Below, piece after piece: positions 1 to 7,757 of a stretch of 33,673 nt of DNA; within the stretch, counting starts at the first letter, position 1, and each line of letters begins with the position of its first letter. The notes under the pieces are model-generated. The model had not been told where the DNA came from. It searched no databases and worked only from the letters and a program-made list of their open reading frames with translations. The position numbers were made by a program, and so were the translations under genes. Source of the stretch: Candidatus Paceibacterota bacterium (GTDB taxonomy: Bacteria > Patescibacteriota > Minisyncoccia > Phycocordibacterales > UBA9973); the NCBI GenBank assembly GCA_028718635.1, contig JAQULK010000003.1:1-33673 (forward strand). Reading direction: 5' to 3'.

Positions 1-303
1 AGAGGGAGATGACCCCTTGAGCTGAGTTGGGGTAGCCGGTGGTGTTGGAGTAGAGGGAGTAGGTACCTTGAGCGGAGTTGCGGTAGCCCGTGGTGTTGGA
101 GAAGAGGGAGTTGACGCCTTGAGCTGAGTTGTAGTAGCCAGTGGTGTTGGAGTAGAGGGAGTAGGTACCCTGAGCGGAGTTGTTGTACCCCGTGGTGTTG
201 GAGTAGAGGGAGTTGACGCCTTGAGCTGAGTTGTTGTAGCCCGTGGTGTTGGAGAAGAGGGAGTTGTAGCCTTGAGCGGAGTTGCGGTAGCCCGTGGTGT
301 TGT
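1..303 (-). repeat. 51-bp coding tandem repeat, about six copies
   Basis: Units are spaced exactly 51 bp apart: the gta that ends each TTGY codon block begins at 32, 83, 134, 185, 236 and 287. Each encodes a 17-residue unit of the form NTTGYxNSAQGxxSLxS, with variable positions R/N/Y/P after GY and YN/VN/TY/VI before SL. The array continues past the left edge. Near-identical short tandem copies would explain why the assembly stops here, so the true copy number is unknown. Confidence 0.93.
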
Positions 304-3300
304 ACCTCCCAGCGCCAACTCCGACGAAGTTGTTGTATAGCGAAGCTAGAGTATTTCTAATTTCAAAAGCATTCGTCCCTGTACTGTCTTGGATAGCATA
401 AGTCGCAGCATAAGTTCCTGTTATCTGCTTGATAGAGATGACGATAGTGCCATCGAAGTCTGTAGTTGGGGTGAATGAAAGGGTACCAGTGCTTCCGGCT
501 TTCACGCCCCATGCTGATGTGGCTGAGAAGGATTCGTTAGACGTAACCCCACCGAACGTGATTGTGAACGTACCTGCCGTTCTGCCTGTTACGGTGAAGG
601 CGATTTGATAAAGATTATTCGTAACCGCCGCCAAAGTATTCGTCAAAGCCGTGGTATTGCCTGTAGTGTGAGTGAAACCCGTAGCAAAATCACCAGTCCA
701 ATCTGTAGTAGTCCAGTTGGAAGAAGTAAGGAGTTCCTCTCCGAGCGTGGCACTCTCTAGAGATGTAGTAGATTTTTGAGTGAGTTGATTTGAAGGATTT
801 GTTAGACCGATGCCTACGTTGCCGGAGGATGTGTCTATGGTCAACTTTTCAGAAGCGGCACTATCAGAAAAAAATATCTTTCTATTTTGTTGGCTTTGGA
901 TATAGAAATTAAAATTATCATCGACGACGGCTGTTTTAGCATACATTATTGTCGAAGCCGAACCATTGCTATTAGCAAATCTTATTCCAGTTTGTGCTCC
1001 TGTTGAATTTGAAGTATTTGTAAAACTTAAAAGATACAACACACTGCCTCCGCCCGCTCCTTGAACATCCAACTTATACCCTGGACTCGCCGTCCCGATG
1101 CCGACATTGCCTGTTGTATCTATTCTTATCGCCTCTGTCAACACCCCTGCCGCTGGTCTTGTTCTAAAAACAAGTGAGCCACCTGTTGCAGTTGAAGCAT
1201 TACCCAGACCATAAATATCGGCCATAACACCATTGGTAGTTTGAGCAAATTCTAAATTACCAAGTGTCGTACCGCTAGTATTTCTATTTAGTTTCAGCTC
1301 TGAACCTGCTCCATTGATAAATAAATTCCCTACTACATCCAAAGCCGCCCCCGGATTCGTCGTTCCGATGCCGACGTTGCCGGATGAATCAATTCGTAAT
1401 CTTTCTGTTCCTCCCGTAGATATAGCCAACATATCAGTAGTCGGTCTGAAAATTCCTGTGTCAGCATCGTTAATTCTGATAGCAGGAGTTGCCGCACTTC
1501 CATTAACCAATGTAATCAATCCACCAGAATTAAAACCGGCACTCCCATTAACTTCTAATAAATAACCCGGCCCCGTCGTCCCGATGCCGACGTTGCCGGC
1601 AAAATATCCCTGGCCGGTGTTGTTAACACTAAACTTCGTAGTTGTTGTTCCTCCATAATATGCCAAACTGCCCGTTCCAACATTCGTATTGTAATTTAAT
1701 ACTATCCCGCTAGTCCCCTTCGATGATAACCTTAGTTCGATATTACTATCCGTCCCATAGGACATAATTTCTGAATTTACATTCGGAAAGCCAAGCCTCA
1801 GTCCACTAGCGGCTGTCGGCATAATCATTGTTTGGCCAACAACGTGCAAAGCTACTGTCGGACTTGTCGTCCCGATGCCGACGTTGCCAGAAGAATTTAT
1901 CAGTAATCTCGTTATACCTGCGGTAACATCTCTGATTCCAAAAGAGTTTTCCGCGTCTCTTCCTAATTCAAGATTGTAGTATTGACCACCGCCCCCAGAT
2001 TGAGGACGTTTTAAGGAAAACGCTGTGATATTCGAGCCTGCCGCACCACCCGCAGAGCTTTCGCTCAAAATGGTTGGAGCTGCTCCATAAACATTAAGTA
2101 ATTGACTTGGATTCGTCGTCCCGATGCCGACGTTGCCGGCAAGATAGGCATCGCCAGTTTGACCGTTCAAATCATACTTCAAGGTCGAGGCCGTATCACT
2201 ATAGCCATGCAAATGGACTCCATTCATCAAGCGCATTTCCCGGCCATGGGGTGCTGTTCCGGATCCTGTATAAAGCTCAAATATTACCGTTCCAGCGGCA
2301 TCTATAGCGGTCCATCCATAATCACCGCGAATAGTTGTTCTCCACAAACTTCCCGAGGGCGCGCCGCCAAAGGCAACCTGGCCACTTTGGACTTGCAAAG
2401 CACCGATGGGATTTGCCGTCCCGATGCCGACGTTGCCGGCGAAATAAGATTGTCCTCCATTTGAATAAATAGAATAATTATTTGTTGCAGCTCCAGACTG
2501 AGCACCTATGTATAAACCGTATTTATTTGTTCCAACAGCTCCAGTATTAGCGGCAATATTAATACCTTTCATTGTCGTCGGAGTGTTATATGAACCTAAG
2601 TTTCCAACATTAAGTCCGGTTATATTGGTTATAACCCCAGAACCTGTTCCATAAGAATCAGCTTCAAGAGCTATTGCATTTGTTATGTTTCCCCCATTAA
2701 TAATACTTCCGACAGAATACAACGCACCATATAAACTTGAAACTACACCTGTTCCCTGATTATACGCAGAAAATTCAGCACCTTCAGTAACACCAGTAAA
2801 GTTCTGAGATCCAGCCAAAGTTAATGATAACATTGAACCTCTATGAATCTGACTGTTTGTGCCAGAGCTAGCCGTAATAGTTAAGTTACTAGTTAGTCCA
2901 ATTTTGCCAACTCCCGGATCTGTGAATGCAGAATTGACTTCCAGCTTCGCCCCCGGTGTCGTCGTCCCGATGCCGACGTTGCCGTTTAAAAGTGTATACC
3001 CTGTACCATTTGGGGTAAGAACGACATTTCTATTTGTTCCTTGAGCAATTATATTAAAATCACTATTCGCAGTGCTAAGCGAACCGACATAAGTAGCGCC
3101 TCTGTATATTCTTAACACATCCAGACCGTTAGCATAGCTTTTTAAGTCTAAAGTACCCCCACCATCGGTTCCTGAAGAATCAATAGTTGAAAAACCGATA
3201 ACATGCAAAGCTTTGGCCGGCGCCGTCGTCCCGATGCCGACGTTGCCGCCGGTTGGATTTAAAAGAATATATCCTTTTGTAGTATTGCTAGTGCTATCTA

Positions 3301-4831
3301 ATGTTAAATTTCCGGAAGCAGTAGAATTGCCATTTATTGTATTTCCATTCATTATAAAATTTCGATAAAATGTAATATTTGGATTTCCCCAATAAGCCGC
3401 CGCTGAACCGCTCGTATAAAAAGAGAAATTTCCATTAGCTTCTATCGTTCCCTCGCCGTTACTATTTACATACGTTTTGACGAATTTTGTATTTTGGTCA
3501 TCATATCCATAAACGCTAACGCCATTTGAATCAGCACTTTGCGCAATTGTAAGTTTTTCCCCGGGATTCGTCGTCCCAATTCCAACGTTGCCGCTGAAAT
3601 ATGTGTATCCGCTTGTTCCACCAGCTATAGTCAAATATGCTGCCGTATCGTTAGCAATGGTGCCACGAAAATTTGCGGTATTCGCAACATAAAGCGATGT
3701 GCCAGTCCCAAGCAAATCTAAATATCCACCACTTACGCCTATCCCACCCGTTCCATCTTTGGAAATATAAGTGTTTGTATTACCTCCGGTATAATACCTT
3801 GTGGAATTTATATAACCTGTATCTACATCAAGCCTTTGTATCGGACTCGTCGTCCCAATGCCGACGTTGCCCCCTCTTTCTATTACAAGTGACGCTGTGG
3901 AAGCATCAGACCCAAAAATTAAATCATTGCCTGTATTGCCAGCTCCAGAAAAAGCACCTTTTATAAAATGAACCTCTGTCCCATCATCGTAAAATTTTAT
4001 TAACTTATTATCCGAATTATTACTTGTTAATCTAATGGCTCCACTATTAACTATTTCTAACTTATCTAGGGGACTCGTCGTCCCGATGCCGACGTTGCCG
4101 GTCGTATCAAAAACCATTCGCACAGCGTTTGATGCCCCGCCATCAGCAATAGCAAGATACCCCGTTGTTGCAAATCCTCCAGAACTCCCAGCAGAAACTA
4201 ATTTCCAAGAACGAGAGCCCACTAACTCCATAACAGCATTCTCGGGACGAGTAAACTGCATTCCACCCAAAGCGGAATCTACAATAACTTGAGTTGTTCC
4301 GCTTAATATCTTAGCCGCACCAGCAACATCCAAAGTCCTGCCCGGACTCGTCGTCCCGATGCCGACATTGCCGCCTTTAAAATAAATACCAGTTGTCGAG
4401 CTTGGTCCAATCCAAGATTCAGCTAATGTGGTAAGAGGGTTAATAAGGGACATTGAGTTGGCGGCGTTGGTATATACCCCATTAGTAACAGTTCCCGCGT
4501 TGCCGGTAGTATCTTGATTCAGAGTTGGGAAAGAAGTGAGAGCAGCAGCTGATCCATTTGGAGCAAGATAGTTTGTGCCAGCGACAAAGTTCCCTGCTCG
4601 ATAGTCGGAAGCGTAATTGGAATTCTCCGCATTGTCGCCAGTATTCACGCCAGAAACAACTGGAACTAAAACATCGCAGTTTGGATCTGACGGCAAACAT
4701 TCCGGATTAAGTGTCTGTCCCTGATTATAAAAATTGCCATTCCAGACGGCAAAAACTATTTTTGAAAAAAATAAAATAGAAACAACCGAAGCGAACAGGA
4801 TAATCTTTTTTTTATTCAAAATAAGTTTCAT
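1..4831 (-). CDS. Giant secreted repeat protein, N-terminal part (runs off the left edge)
   Basis: One open frame of 1610 codons runs from ATG at 4831 to the window edge; I read the frame from about 3,840 down to 1 without a stop, and all repeats keep the same phase. The N-terminus MKLILNKKK plus a hydrophobic stretch ending in VFA is a signal peptide. Then comes TLNPECLPSDPNCDVL, a motif I associate with Patescibacteria surface proteins. The body has 13 modules, each bearing GNVGIGTTSP or a close variant, the signature seen in tail-fibre-like and bacterial surface proteins. The last visible part is a run of 17-residue NTTGY-NSAQG-SL-SN units resembling YadA-type adhesin head repeats. I infer an exported, probably fibrous cell-surface protein involved in attachment. 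The C-terminus, where an anchor or S74-type chaperone peptidase domain might lie, is missing. No close functional assignment is possible. Confidence 0.85.
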   Translation of the reverse strand, partial: MKLILNKKKIILFASVVSILFFSKIVFAVWNGNFYNQGQTLNPECLPSDPNCDVLVPVVSGVNTGDNAENSNYASDYRAGNFVAGTNYLAPNGSAAALTSFPTLNQDTTGNAGTVTNGVYTNAANSMSLINPLTTLAESWIGPSSTTGIYFKGGNVGIGTTSPGRTLDVAGAAKILSGTTQVIVDSALGGMQFTRPENAVMELVGSRSWKLVSAGSSGGFATTGYLAIADGGASNAVRMVFDTTGNVGIGTTSPLDKLEIVNSGAIRLTSNNSDNKLIKFYDDGTEVHFIKGAFSGAGNTGNDLIFGSDASTASLVIERGGNVGIGTTSPIQRLDVDTGYINSTRYYTGGNTNTYISKDGTGGIGVSGGYLDLLGTGTSLYVANTANFRGTIANDTAAYLTIAGGTSGYTYFSGNVGIGTTNPGEKLTIAQSADSNGVSVYGYDDQNTKFVKTYVNSNGEGTIEANGNFSFYTSGSAAAYWGNPNITFYRNFIMNGNTINGNSTASGNLTLDSTSNTTKGYILLNPTGGNVGIGTTAPAKALHVIGFSTIDSSGTDGGGTLDLKSYANGLDVLRIYRGATYVGSLSTANSDFNIIAQGTNRNVVLTPNGTGYTLLNGNVGIGTTTPGAKLEVNSAFTDPGVGKIGLTSNLTITASSGTNSQIHRGSMLSLTLAGSQNFTGVTEGAEFSAYNQGTGVVSSLYGALYSVGSIINGGNITNAIALEADSYGTGSGVITNITGLNVGNLGSYNTPTTMKGINIAANTGAVGTNKYGLYIGAQSGAATNNYSIYSNGGQSYFAGNVGIGTANPIGALQVQSGQVAFGGAPSGSLWRTTIRGDYGWTAIDAAGTVIFELYTGSGTAPHGREMRLMNGVHLHGYSDTASTLKYDLNGQTGDAYLAGNVGIGTTNPSQLLNVYGAAPTILSESSAGGAAGSNITAFSLKRPQSGGGGQYYNLELGRDAENSFGIRDVTAGITRLLINSSGNVGIGTTSPTVALHVVGQTMIMPTAASGLRLGFPNVNSEIMSYGTDSNIELRLSSKGTSGIVLNYNTNVGTGSLAYYGGTTTTKFSVNNTGQGYFAGNVGIGTTGPGYLLEVNGSAGFNSGGLITLVNGSAATPAIRINDADTGIFRPTTDMLAISTGGTERLRIDSSGNVGIGTTNPGAALDVVGNLFINGAGSELKLNRNTSGTTLGNLEFAQTTNGVMADIYGLGNASTATGGSLVFRTRPAAGVLTEAIRIDTTGNVGIGTASPGYKLDVQGAGGGSVLYLLSFTNTSNSTGAQTGIRFANSNGSASTIMYAKTAVVDDNFNFYIQSQQNRKIFFSDSAASEKLTIDTSSGNVGIGLTNPSNQLTQKSTTSLESATLGEELLTSSNWTTTDWTGDFATGFTHTTGNTTALTNTLAAVTNNLYQIAFTVTGRTAGTFTITFGGVTSNESFSATSAWGVKAGSTGTLSFTPTTDFDGTIVISIKQITGTYAATYAIQDSTGTNAFEIRNTLASLYNNFVGVGAGRYNTTGYRNSAQGYNSLFSNTTGYNNSAQGVNSLYSNTTGYNNSAQGTYSLYSNTTGYYNSAQGVNSLFSNTTGYRNSAQGTYSLYSNTTGYPNSAQGVISL
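794..4372 (-). repeat. Thirteen dispersed GNVGIGTT coding repeats
   Basis: The codons for GNVGIGTT(S/N/A)P recur with their first base at 4372, 4099, 3871, 3592, 3247, 2983, 2437, 2137, 1888, 1597, 1381, 1111 and 823 (minus strand). All are in the same frame, and spacing is 216 to 546 bp. The DNA of the motif is far more conserved than the module sequences between copies, many reading GTCGTCCCGATGCCGACGTT on the plus strand. This suggests module duplication or gene conversion across the motif. One interval (2983 to 2437) is about twice the usual length, perhaps a module that lost its motif. Confidence 0.93.
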
Positions 4832-4901
4832 TCTTAATACATATTAAGCCTAAAAATACCATTTAACCATTTATATTATACAACAACTGAGCCATAAAAT
4901 T

Positions 4902-4932
4902 AAAAAAGGTGTGGATAACCCTCACACCTTTT
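4902..4932 (-). terminator. Rho-independent terminator after the hicBA remnant
   Basis: Perfect 10-bp stem AAAAGGTGTG / CACACCTTTT around a 9-nt loop. Read on the minus strand it is followed by a run of six T. It lies a few bases after the stop codon of the hicA remnant, so it most likely ends the minus-strand transcript of the 122-aa protein and hicB genes. The loop contains TTATCCACA, an isolated DnaA-box-like match. Confidence 0.75.
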
Positions 4933-4935
4933 ATT

Positions 4936-5022
4936 TTATTTAAAATTAATTCCAGCGTCTTTTAAAATACGGGCGGTAAGCCCTTTTTTTAGATCTTTTC
5001 CATGACAAGGCACGGAAATCGG
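4936..5022 (-). pseudogene. HicA mRNA-interferase C-terminal remnant
   Basis: In the frame offset from the end of hicB, the minus strand reads PISVPCHGKDLKKGLTARI and continues LKDAGINFK before TAA. The VPCHGK-LKKGL-ILKDAGI pattern is the C-terminal half of HicA toxins (YcfA family dsRBD-like fold). There is no start codon: a stop (TAA) lies just upstream in this frame, and the catalytic-histidine half of the toxin is absent. The remnant overlaps the 3' end of hicB, so a deletion probably joined the hicB C-terminus to the hicA tail. It should be non-functional. Confidence 0.7.
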
Positions 5023-5201
5023 AGGAAATCCTTAATTTCCTCCAAATATAACTTAACAGCCTCGGAAATATTTTTCTCAGCTTCTTCTAGCGTTTCTCCC
5101 TGCGTATTGCAACCTGGTAGGCTTGGCGCATAAGCAACGTAACCACCTTCTTCTGCTGGTTCGTAAATTACGGTAATAAGTTTTGTTTTTGATTTATCCA
5201 T
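4989..5201 (-). CDS. hicB: HicB-like antitoxin, orphan, altered C-terminus
   Basis: About 70 residues from MDKSKTKL; an ATG 36 bp upstream (5237) would add 12 unlikely residues. The sequence ITVIYEPAEEGGYVAYAPSLPGCNTQGETLEEAEKNI is the typical single HicB partial-RNase-H-fold domain, with the GYVA-x-PSLPGC motif near its start. HicB normally neutralises the HicA toxin and autoregulates the operon. The last 11 residues (LRFPCLVMEKI) are read from hicA-derived DNA in a shifted frame, which indicates that a deletion removed most of hicA. It follows the 122-aa gene at 5240 with a short gap. With no intact toxin, this is an orphan or decaying antitoxin. Confidence 0.8.
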   Translation of the reverse strand: MDKSKTKLITVIYEPAEEGGYVAYAPSLPGCNTQGETLEEAEKNISEAVKLYLEEIKDFLRFPCLVMEKI

Positions 5202-5239
5202 TGAACGTAATGTACCACAAAAATGCTTCACAAGCAACT

Positions 5240-5608
5240 CTACGTTTGTATTTTGCTAATCAAAATGCCCAAGAGCTTCTTGACGCTAGCCTGCGCGTCA
5301 GCTTCCGTCTTGCTCCCGGTAAAATTCTGCCATTCAGTCATTATTTCCGGATCTTTTAAATCACGGACTGCGTTTTCCAAAGAAAGTCGAGTTTCAAAAT
5401 CGACTTCTGTATTGGCTTGCAATACTTTCCTGATAAAAAGCGAAGAAAAATTAATAACTTTTGTGTTTAATTCCGTCTTAGCGGCTGAAGCTTCCACTGT
5501 CTGCAAATCTTGTTTTACCGAAAAATAATTAAAGGCAAAAAATACATCACTGACAACCAAGAATCCGATAACTATGATAATAGCGATATGCTCTCTATGT
5601 TCTATCAT
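5240..5608 (-). CDS. Small single-pass membrane protein, function unknown
   Basis: 122 residues. A short charged start (MIEHREH) is followed by one hydrophobic segment (about residues 8-28), so the protein is probably anchored by its N-terminus with the remainder outside. The rest is predicted mostly helical and charged (KTELNTKVINFSSLFIRKVLQANTEV), without a motif I recognise. It lies between the 667-aa surface-protein gene and hicB, all on the minus strand. The structured element at 5650-5707 lies just upstream, in what would be its 5' leader. I cannot assign a function. Confidence 0.65.
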   Translation of the reverse strand: MIEHREHIAIIIVIGFLVVSDVFFAFNYFSVKQDLQTVEASAAKTELNTKVINFSSLFIRKVLQANTEVDFETRLSLENAVRDLKDPEIMTEWQNFTGSKTEADAQASVKKLLGILISKIQT

Positions 5609-5649
5609 AAATGATTTTTAATGAATGTAATGAATATAAAAATCTTTAT

Positions 5650-5707
5650 CCTGTTAAATAAAATCTTTCAGATTTTAACTTTTGCTTTGCAAAAGTCATT
5701 TAACAGG
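5650..5707. repeat. Palindromic element able to fold as a three-way junction
   Basis: An outer 10-bp stem (CCTGTTAAAT at 5650-5659 with ATTTAACAGG at 5698-5707) encloses two perfect hairpins. These are AAAATCT/AGATTTT (5660-5676, 3-nt loop) and ACTTTTGC/GCAAAAGT (5678-5696, 3-nt loop), with one unpaired base after each. Nearly every base is paired. It lies between the 667-aa gene's stop (5735) and the 122-aa gene's start (5608), and could be a mobile palindromic element, a terminator or a leader structure. There is no long U run on either strand, so a plain intrinsic terminator is less likely. Confidence 0.7.
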
Positions 5708-5734
5708 GTTATTAAAATATATTCGCTTTACTCA

Positions 5735-7738
5735 TTATTTTACTAAAAATTTTAATAATTTATCCTTCAATAAATTATATACTAATAATAAGAAAACAAC
5801 AATTAAAAGAACTGTTTTCCAGTCTAAATCTGAATACCATCCTCGACCAGACTGCAGCTCTATATTTTGATGGATGCCGCCACCAGCTGCGGCCACAAAA
5901 ACTTTTCCCGTATAGGAATTGTAACCGGGCGCTTCTACTTGGAAATAATAAGAACCTTCCGGCACCAGGAATGAATAGGTGCCTCGGATGTCCGTTATTT
6001 GCGGATTTTCTTGCTGGTAATCTTTGGCGTTCCATAATTCATAACTTTTTTTGGCTGTATTTAATTTGTAGAGAGAAACAATAGCGCTTGGAATACGAGT
6101 TTCCTTGCCATTATTTTTCTCAAAGACATACCCTTCCGGATCAATAACCGTAGTCATAGTCATCCTGCGAGTGCCCAAGCTAGGATCGACATAATCAATC
6201 ACGGTAACAATTTGATATTCACCAGCCACGCTAGGAGAAACAACATCAGCCGTATAGATTCCGTCATGGTTTGGGTCAGTATATTCAAAGGAGGAAAGCA
6301 CTAGCTTTTGTTCCACCTCACCCGAACTCTGGCCACCCTCTCCTTTCAGGAGAGGGGCTGGGGGTGAGGTTTTTGCAGGCACTTTTTCAACCAACCCATT
6401 CATAGAAAAAAGAGCTGAGGCGGAAAGCGAGGCGCGAGAAATTTGATTTTGAGCTCGCGAAATTCTCGGCGTGGCTGCTTGAAAAATAAAGTAGCCGGTA
6501 ACACTTTTCGCTTTGCTTACAGGCTTTACTACCAACTTTAATGTTTTTCCAGGAAGAGTATTTATCGTTTGCGCCACTTGACCTCGATCACCGATAGATA
6601 AAGCAACATTCAAATCAACCAACTCGCCGGCTGTTCGGGCAAAGACAAATTCTGACGGCAAATTTTTCTTATCGGCAAGCGAAAAATTGGCCAGCGGCAA
6701 CCCTTCAATCAGAGCAATTTTCCCGGTGCCAACGCTATTAATCATTTTTCCATTTATGCCAGAGACACCGGGAACACCCAGGGTCACACCGTTTAGGCTA
6801 TTTATATTGGTTAGATTCTCCACTCCGACATTTTGGATTGTTTTATTAAGAGTATCCGCTAGGCCAGGAACATTTAAAGTCGCGCCAGTCAATTTACCCA
6901 CATCGGTAAATCTGGTAACTCCGACCTCTTTCAACGTATTGCCAAGCTCGGGGAATTTAGAAGCGAGAATATTTATTTCATACGGCAACGGCGCAAAAAC
7001 GAAAGACTTGATTTCTTTTGCCGGCAAAAGATCCCAGTGCGCGCTGAGCGCCAAAGGCGCAATTTTAGGAACTTGAACAATAACCTTCGGCAGATTATTT
7101 TTAGGTCTAAAGAAATTCAAAAAAAAATTTGAGGCGGAGTTAATGGCTCCTCCAACATTATAGAGTGCGCTCACGACAGGATTTTGAATAATGGGATTCG
7201 GGACAACAATAGGCGGTAAAACTGGTCGGATATAACCCCCTCCGCCACCTCCATGATGCCGAACACTCGCTCTCCTCCAATCCGTCTTTACCTTGAAGTC
7301 TGCGCTACTGCAAGAATTAGCATTGATACAATTAAAATTAATTCGACTGTTATCAGATTTAATCGTGGCATAGCCTAGAAATTCCCCATTTGAATTTATA
7401 GTAACTCCGGTAAAATCAATCCAGCCGATATTTGAACCCCAAGCGTAACCGTAGAGGATGCCTGTGCCGTTATTTTTCACTCCTCCATTATTCGGGCTTA
7501 AATTTATCCAACCATATTGCTTGCTCCAGGCGTATCCTGAAATACCGCTGTCAGTGATTTGCGCGTTGCAATTATCGCAAGCGAAATTTAACCAGCCGAT
7601 ATTTTCTCCCCAAGCGTATTTGTAAGTCACGTCAATTGTTCCGTTGGTTGCTGAAGCAAAAACATTAGACACAGAAAAAATTATGAAAAATAGACTCCCT
7701 AAAAGAAACAACTTCACTTTGGCGGAATTATTCAACAT
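5735..7738 (-). CDS. Surface protein with GWINF-type repeats and C-terminal membrane anchor
   Basis: 667 residues. A signal peptide (VKLFLLGSLFF to VFA, about residues 8-28) is followed by three repeats of the YAWGENIGWLNF / GYAWSKQYGWINL / GYAWGSNIGWIDF type, common in Parcubacteria surface proteins, with paired cysteines (CDNC). A glycine- and proline-rich linker (HHGGGGGGYIRPVLPP) follows, then a long middle region with repeated GVTxFTDVxxLxGxTLxVPG-like units. A carboxypeptidase-regulatory-like beta domain lies near residues 535-630 (GTYSFLVPEGSYYFQVEAPG). A C-terminal hydrophobic segment (TVLLIVVFLLLVY) ends in lysines, so the protein is probably held in the membrane with its bulk outside. 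Residues 457-475 (SPPAPLLKGEG...) are encoded by a palindromic element. The specific role is unknown; adhesion or cell-envelope structure is plausible. Confidence 0.8.
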   Translation of the reverse strand: MLNNSAKVKLFLLGSLFFIIFSVSNVFASATNGTIDVTYKYAWGENIGWLNFACDNCNAQITDSGISGYAWSKQYGWINLSPNNGGVKNNGTGILYGYAWGSNIGWIDFTGVTINSNGEFLGYATIKSDNSRINFNCINANSCSSADFKVKTDWRRASVRHHGGGGGGYIRPVLPPIVVPNPIIQNPVVSALYNVGGAINSASNFFLNFFRPKNNLPKVIVQVPKIAPLALSAHWDLLPAKEIKSFVFAPLPYEINILASKFPELGNTLKEVGVTRFTDVGKLTGATLNVPGLADTLNKTIQNVGVENLTNINSLNGVTLGVPGVSGINGKMINSVGTGKIALIEGLPLANFSLADKKNLPSEFVFARTAGELVDLNVALSIGDRGQVAQTINTLPGKTLKLVVKPVSKAKSVTGYFIFQAATPRISRAQNQISRASLSASALFSMNGLVEKVPAKTSPPAPLLKGEGGQSSGEVEQKLVLSSFEYTDPNHDGIYTADVVSPSVAGEYQIVTVIDYVDPSLGTRRMTMTTVIDPEGYVFEKNNGKETRIPSAIVSLYKLNTAKKSYELWNAKDYQQENPQITDIRGTYSFLVPEGSYYFQVEAPGYNSYTGKVFVAAAGGGIHQNIELQSGRGWYSDLDWKTVLLIVVFLLLVYNLLKDKLLKFLVK
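6315..6370 (-). repeat. In-frame palindromic element in the surface-protein gene
   Basis: Outer arms ACCTCACCC (6315-6323) and GGGTGAGGT (6362-6370) enclose an inner hairpin CCCTCTCC/GGAGAGGG. On the minus strand it adds SPPAPLLKGEGG-type residues without breaking the frame. This is the same general class as the G/C-rich CACC...CCCC elements at 16071, 21879 and 22594. Confidence 0.75.
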
Positions 7739-7757
7739 AAATAAATATTAAAATAAC

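Noticed and set aside
1-303. CRISPR array
   Set aside because: The regular 51-bp periodicity is in frame, without spacer-like variable segments, and encodes a 17-residue protein repeat.
1314-4700. Small ORFs on both strands within the giant gene
   Set aside because: They are out-of-frame shadows of the continuous 1610-codon minus-strand frame and mainly translate the repeated motif in other frames.
4911-4919. DnaA boxes and a replication origin (also near 30631)
   Set aside because: Two single TTATCCACA matches 26 kb apart, with no cluster and no dnaA or dnaN gene; the first lies in a terminator loop.
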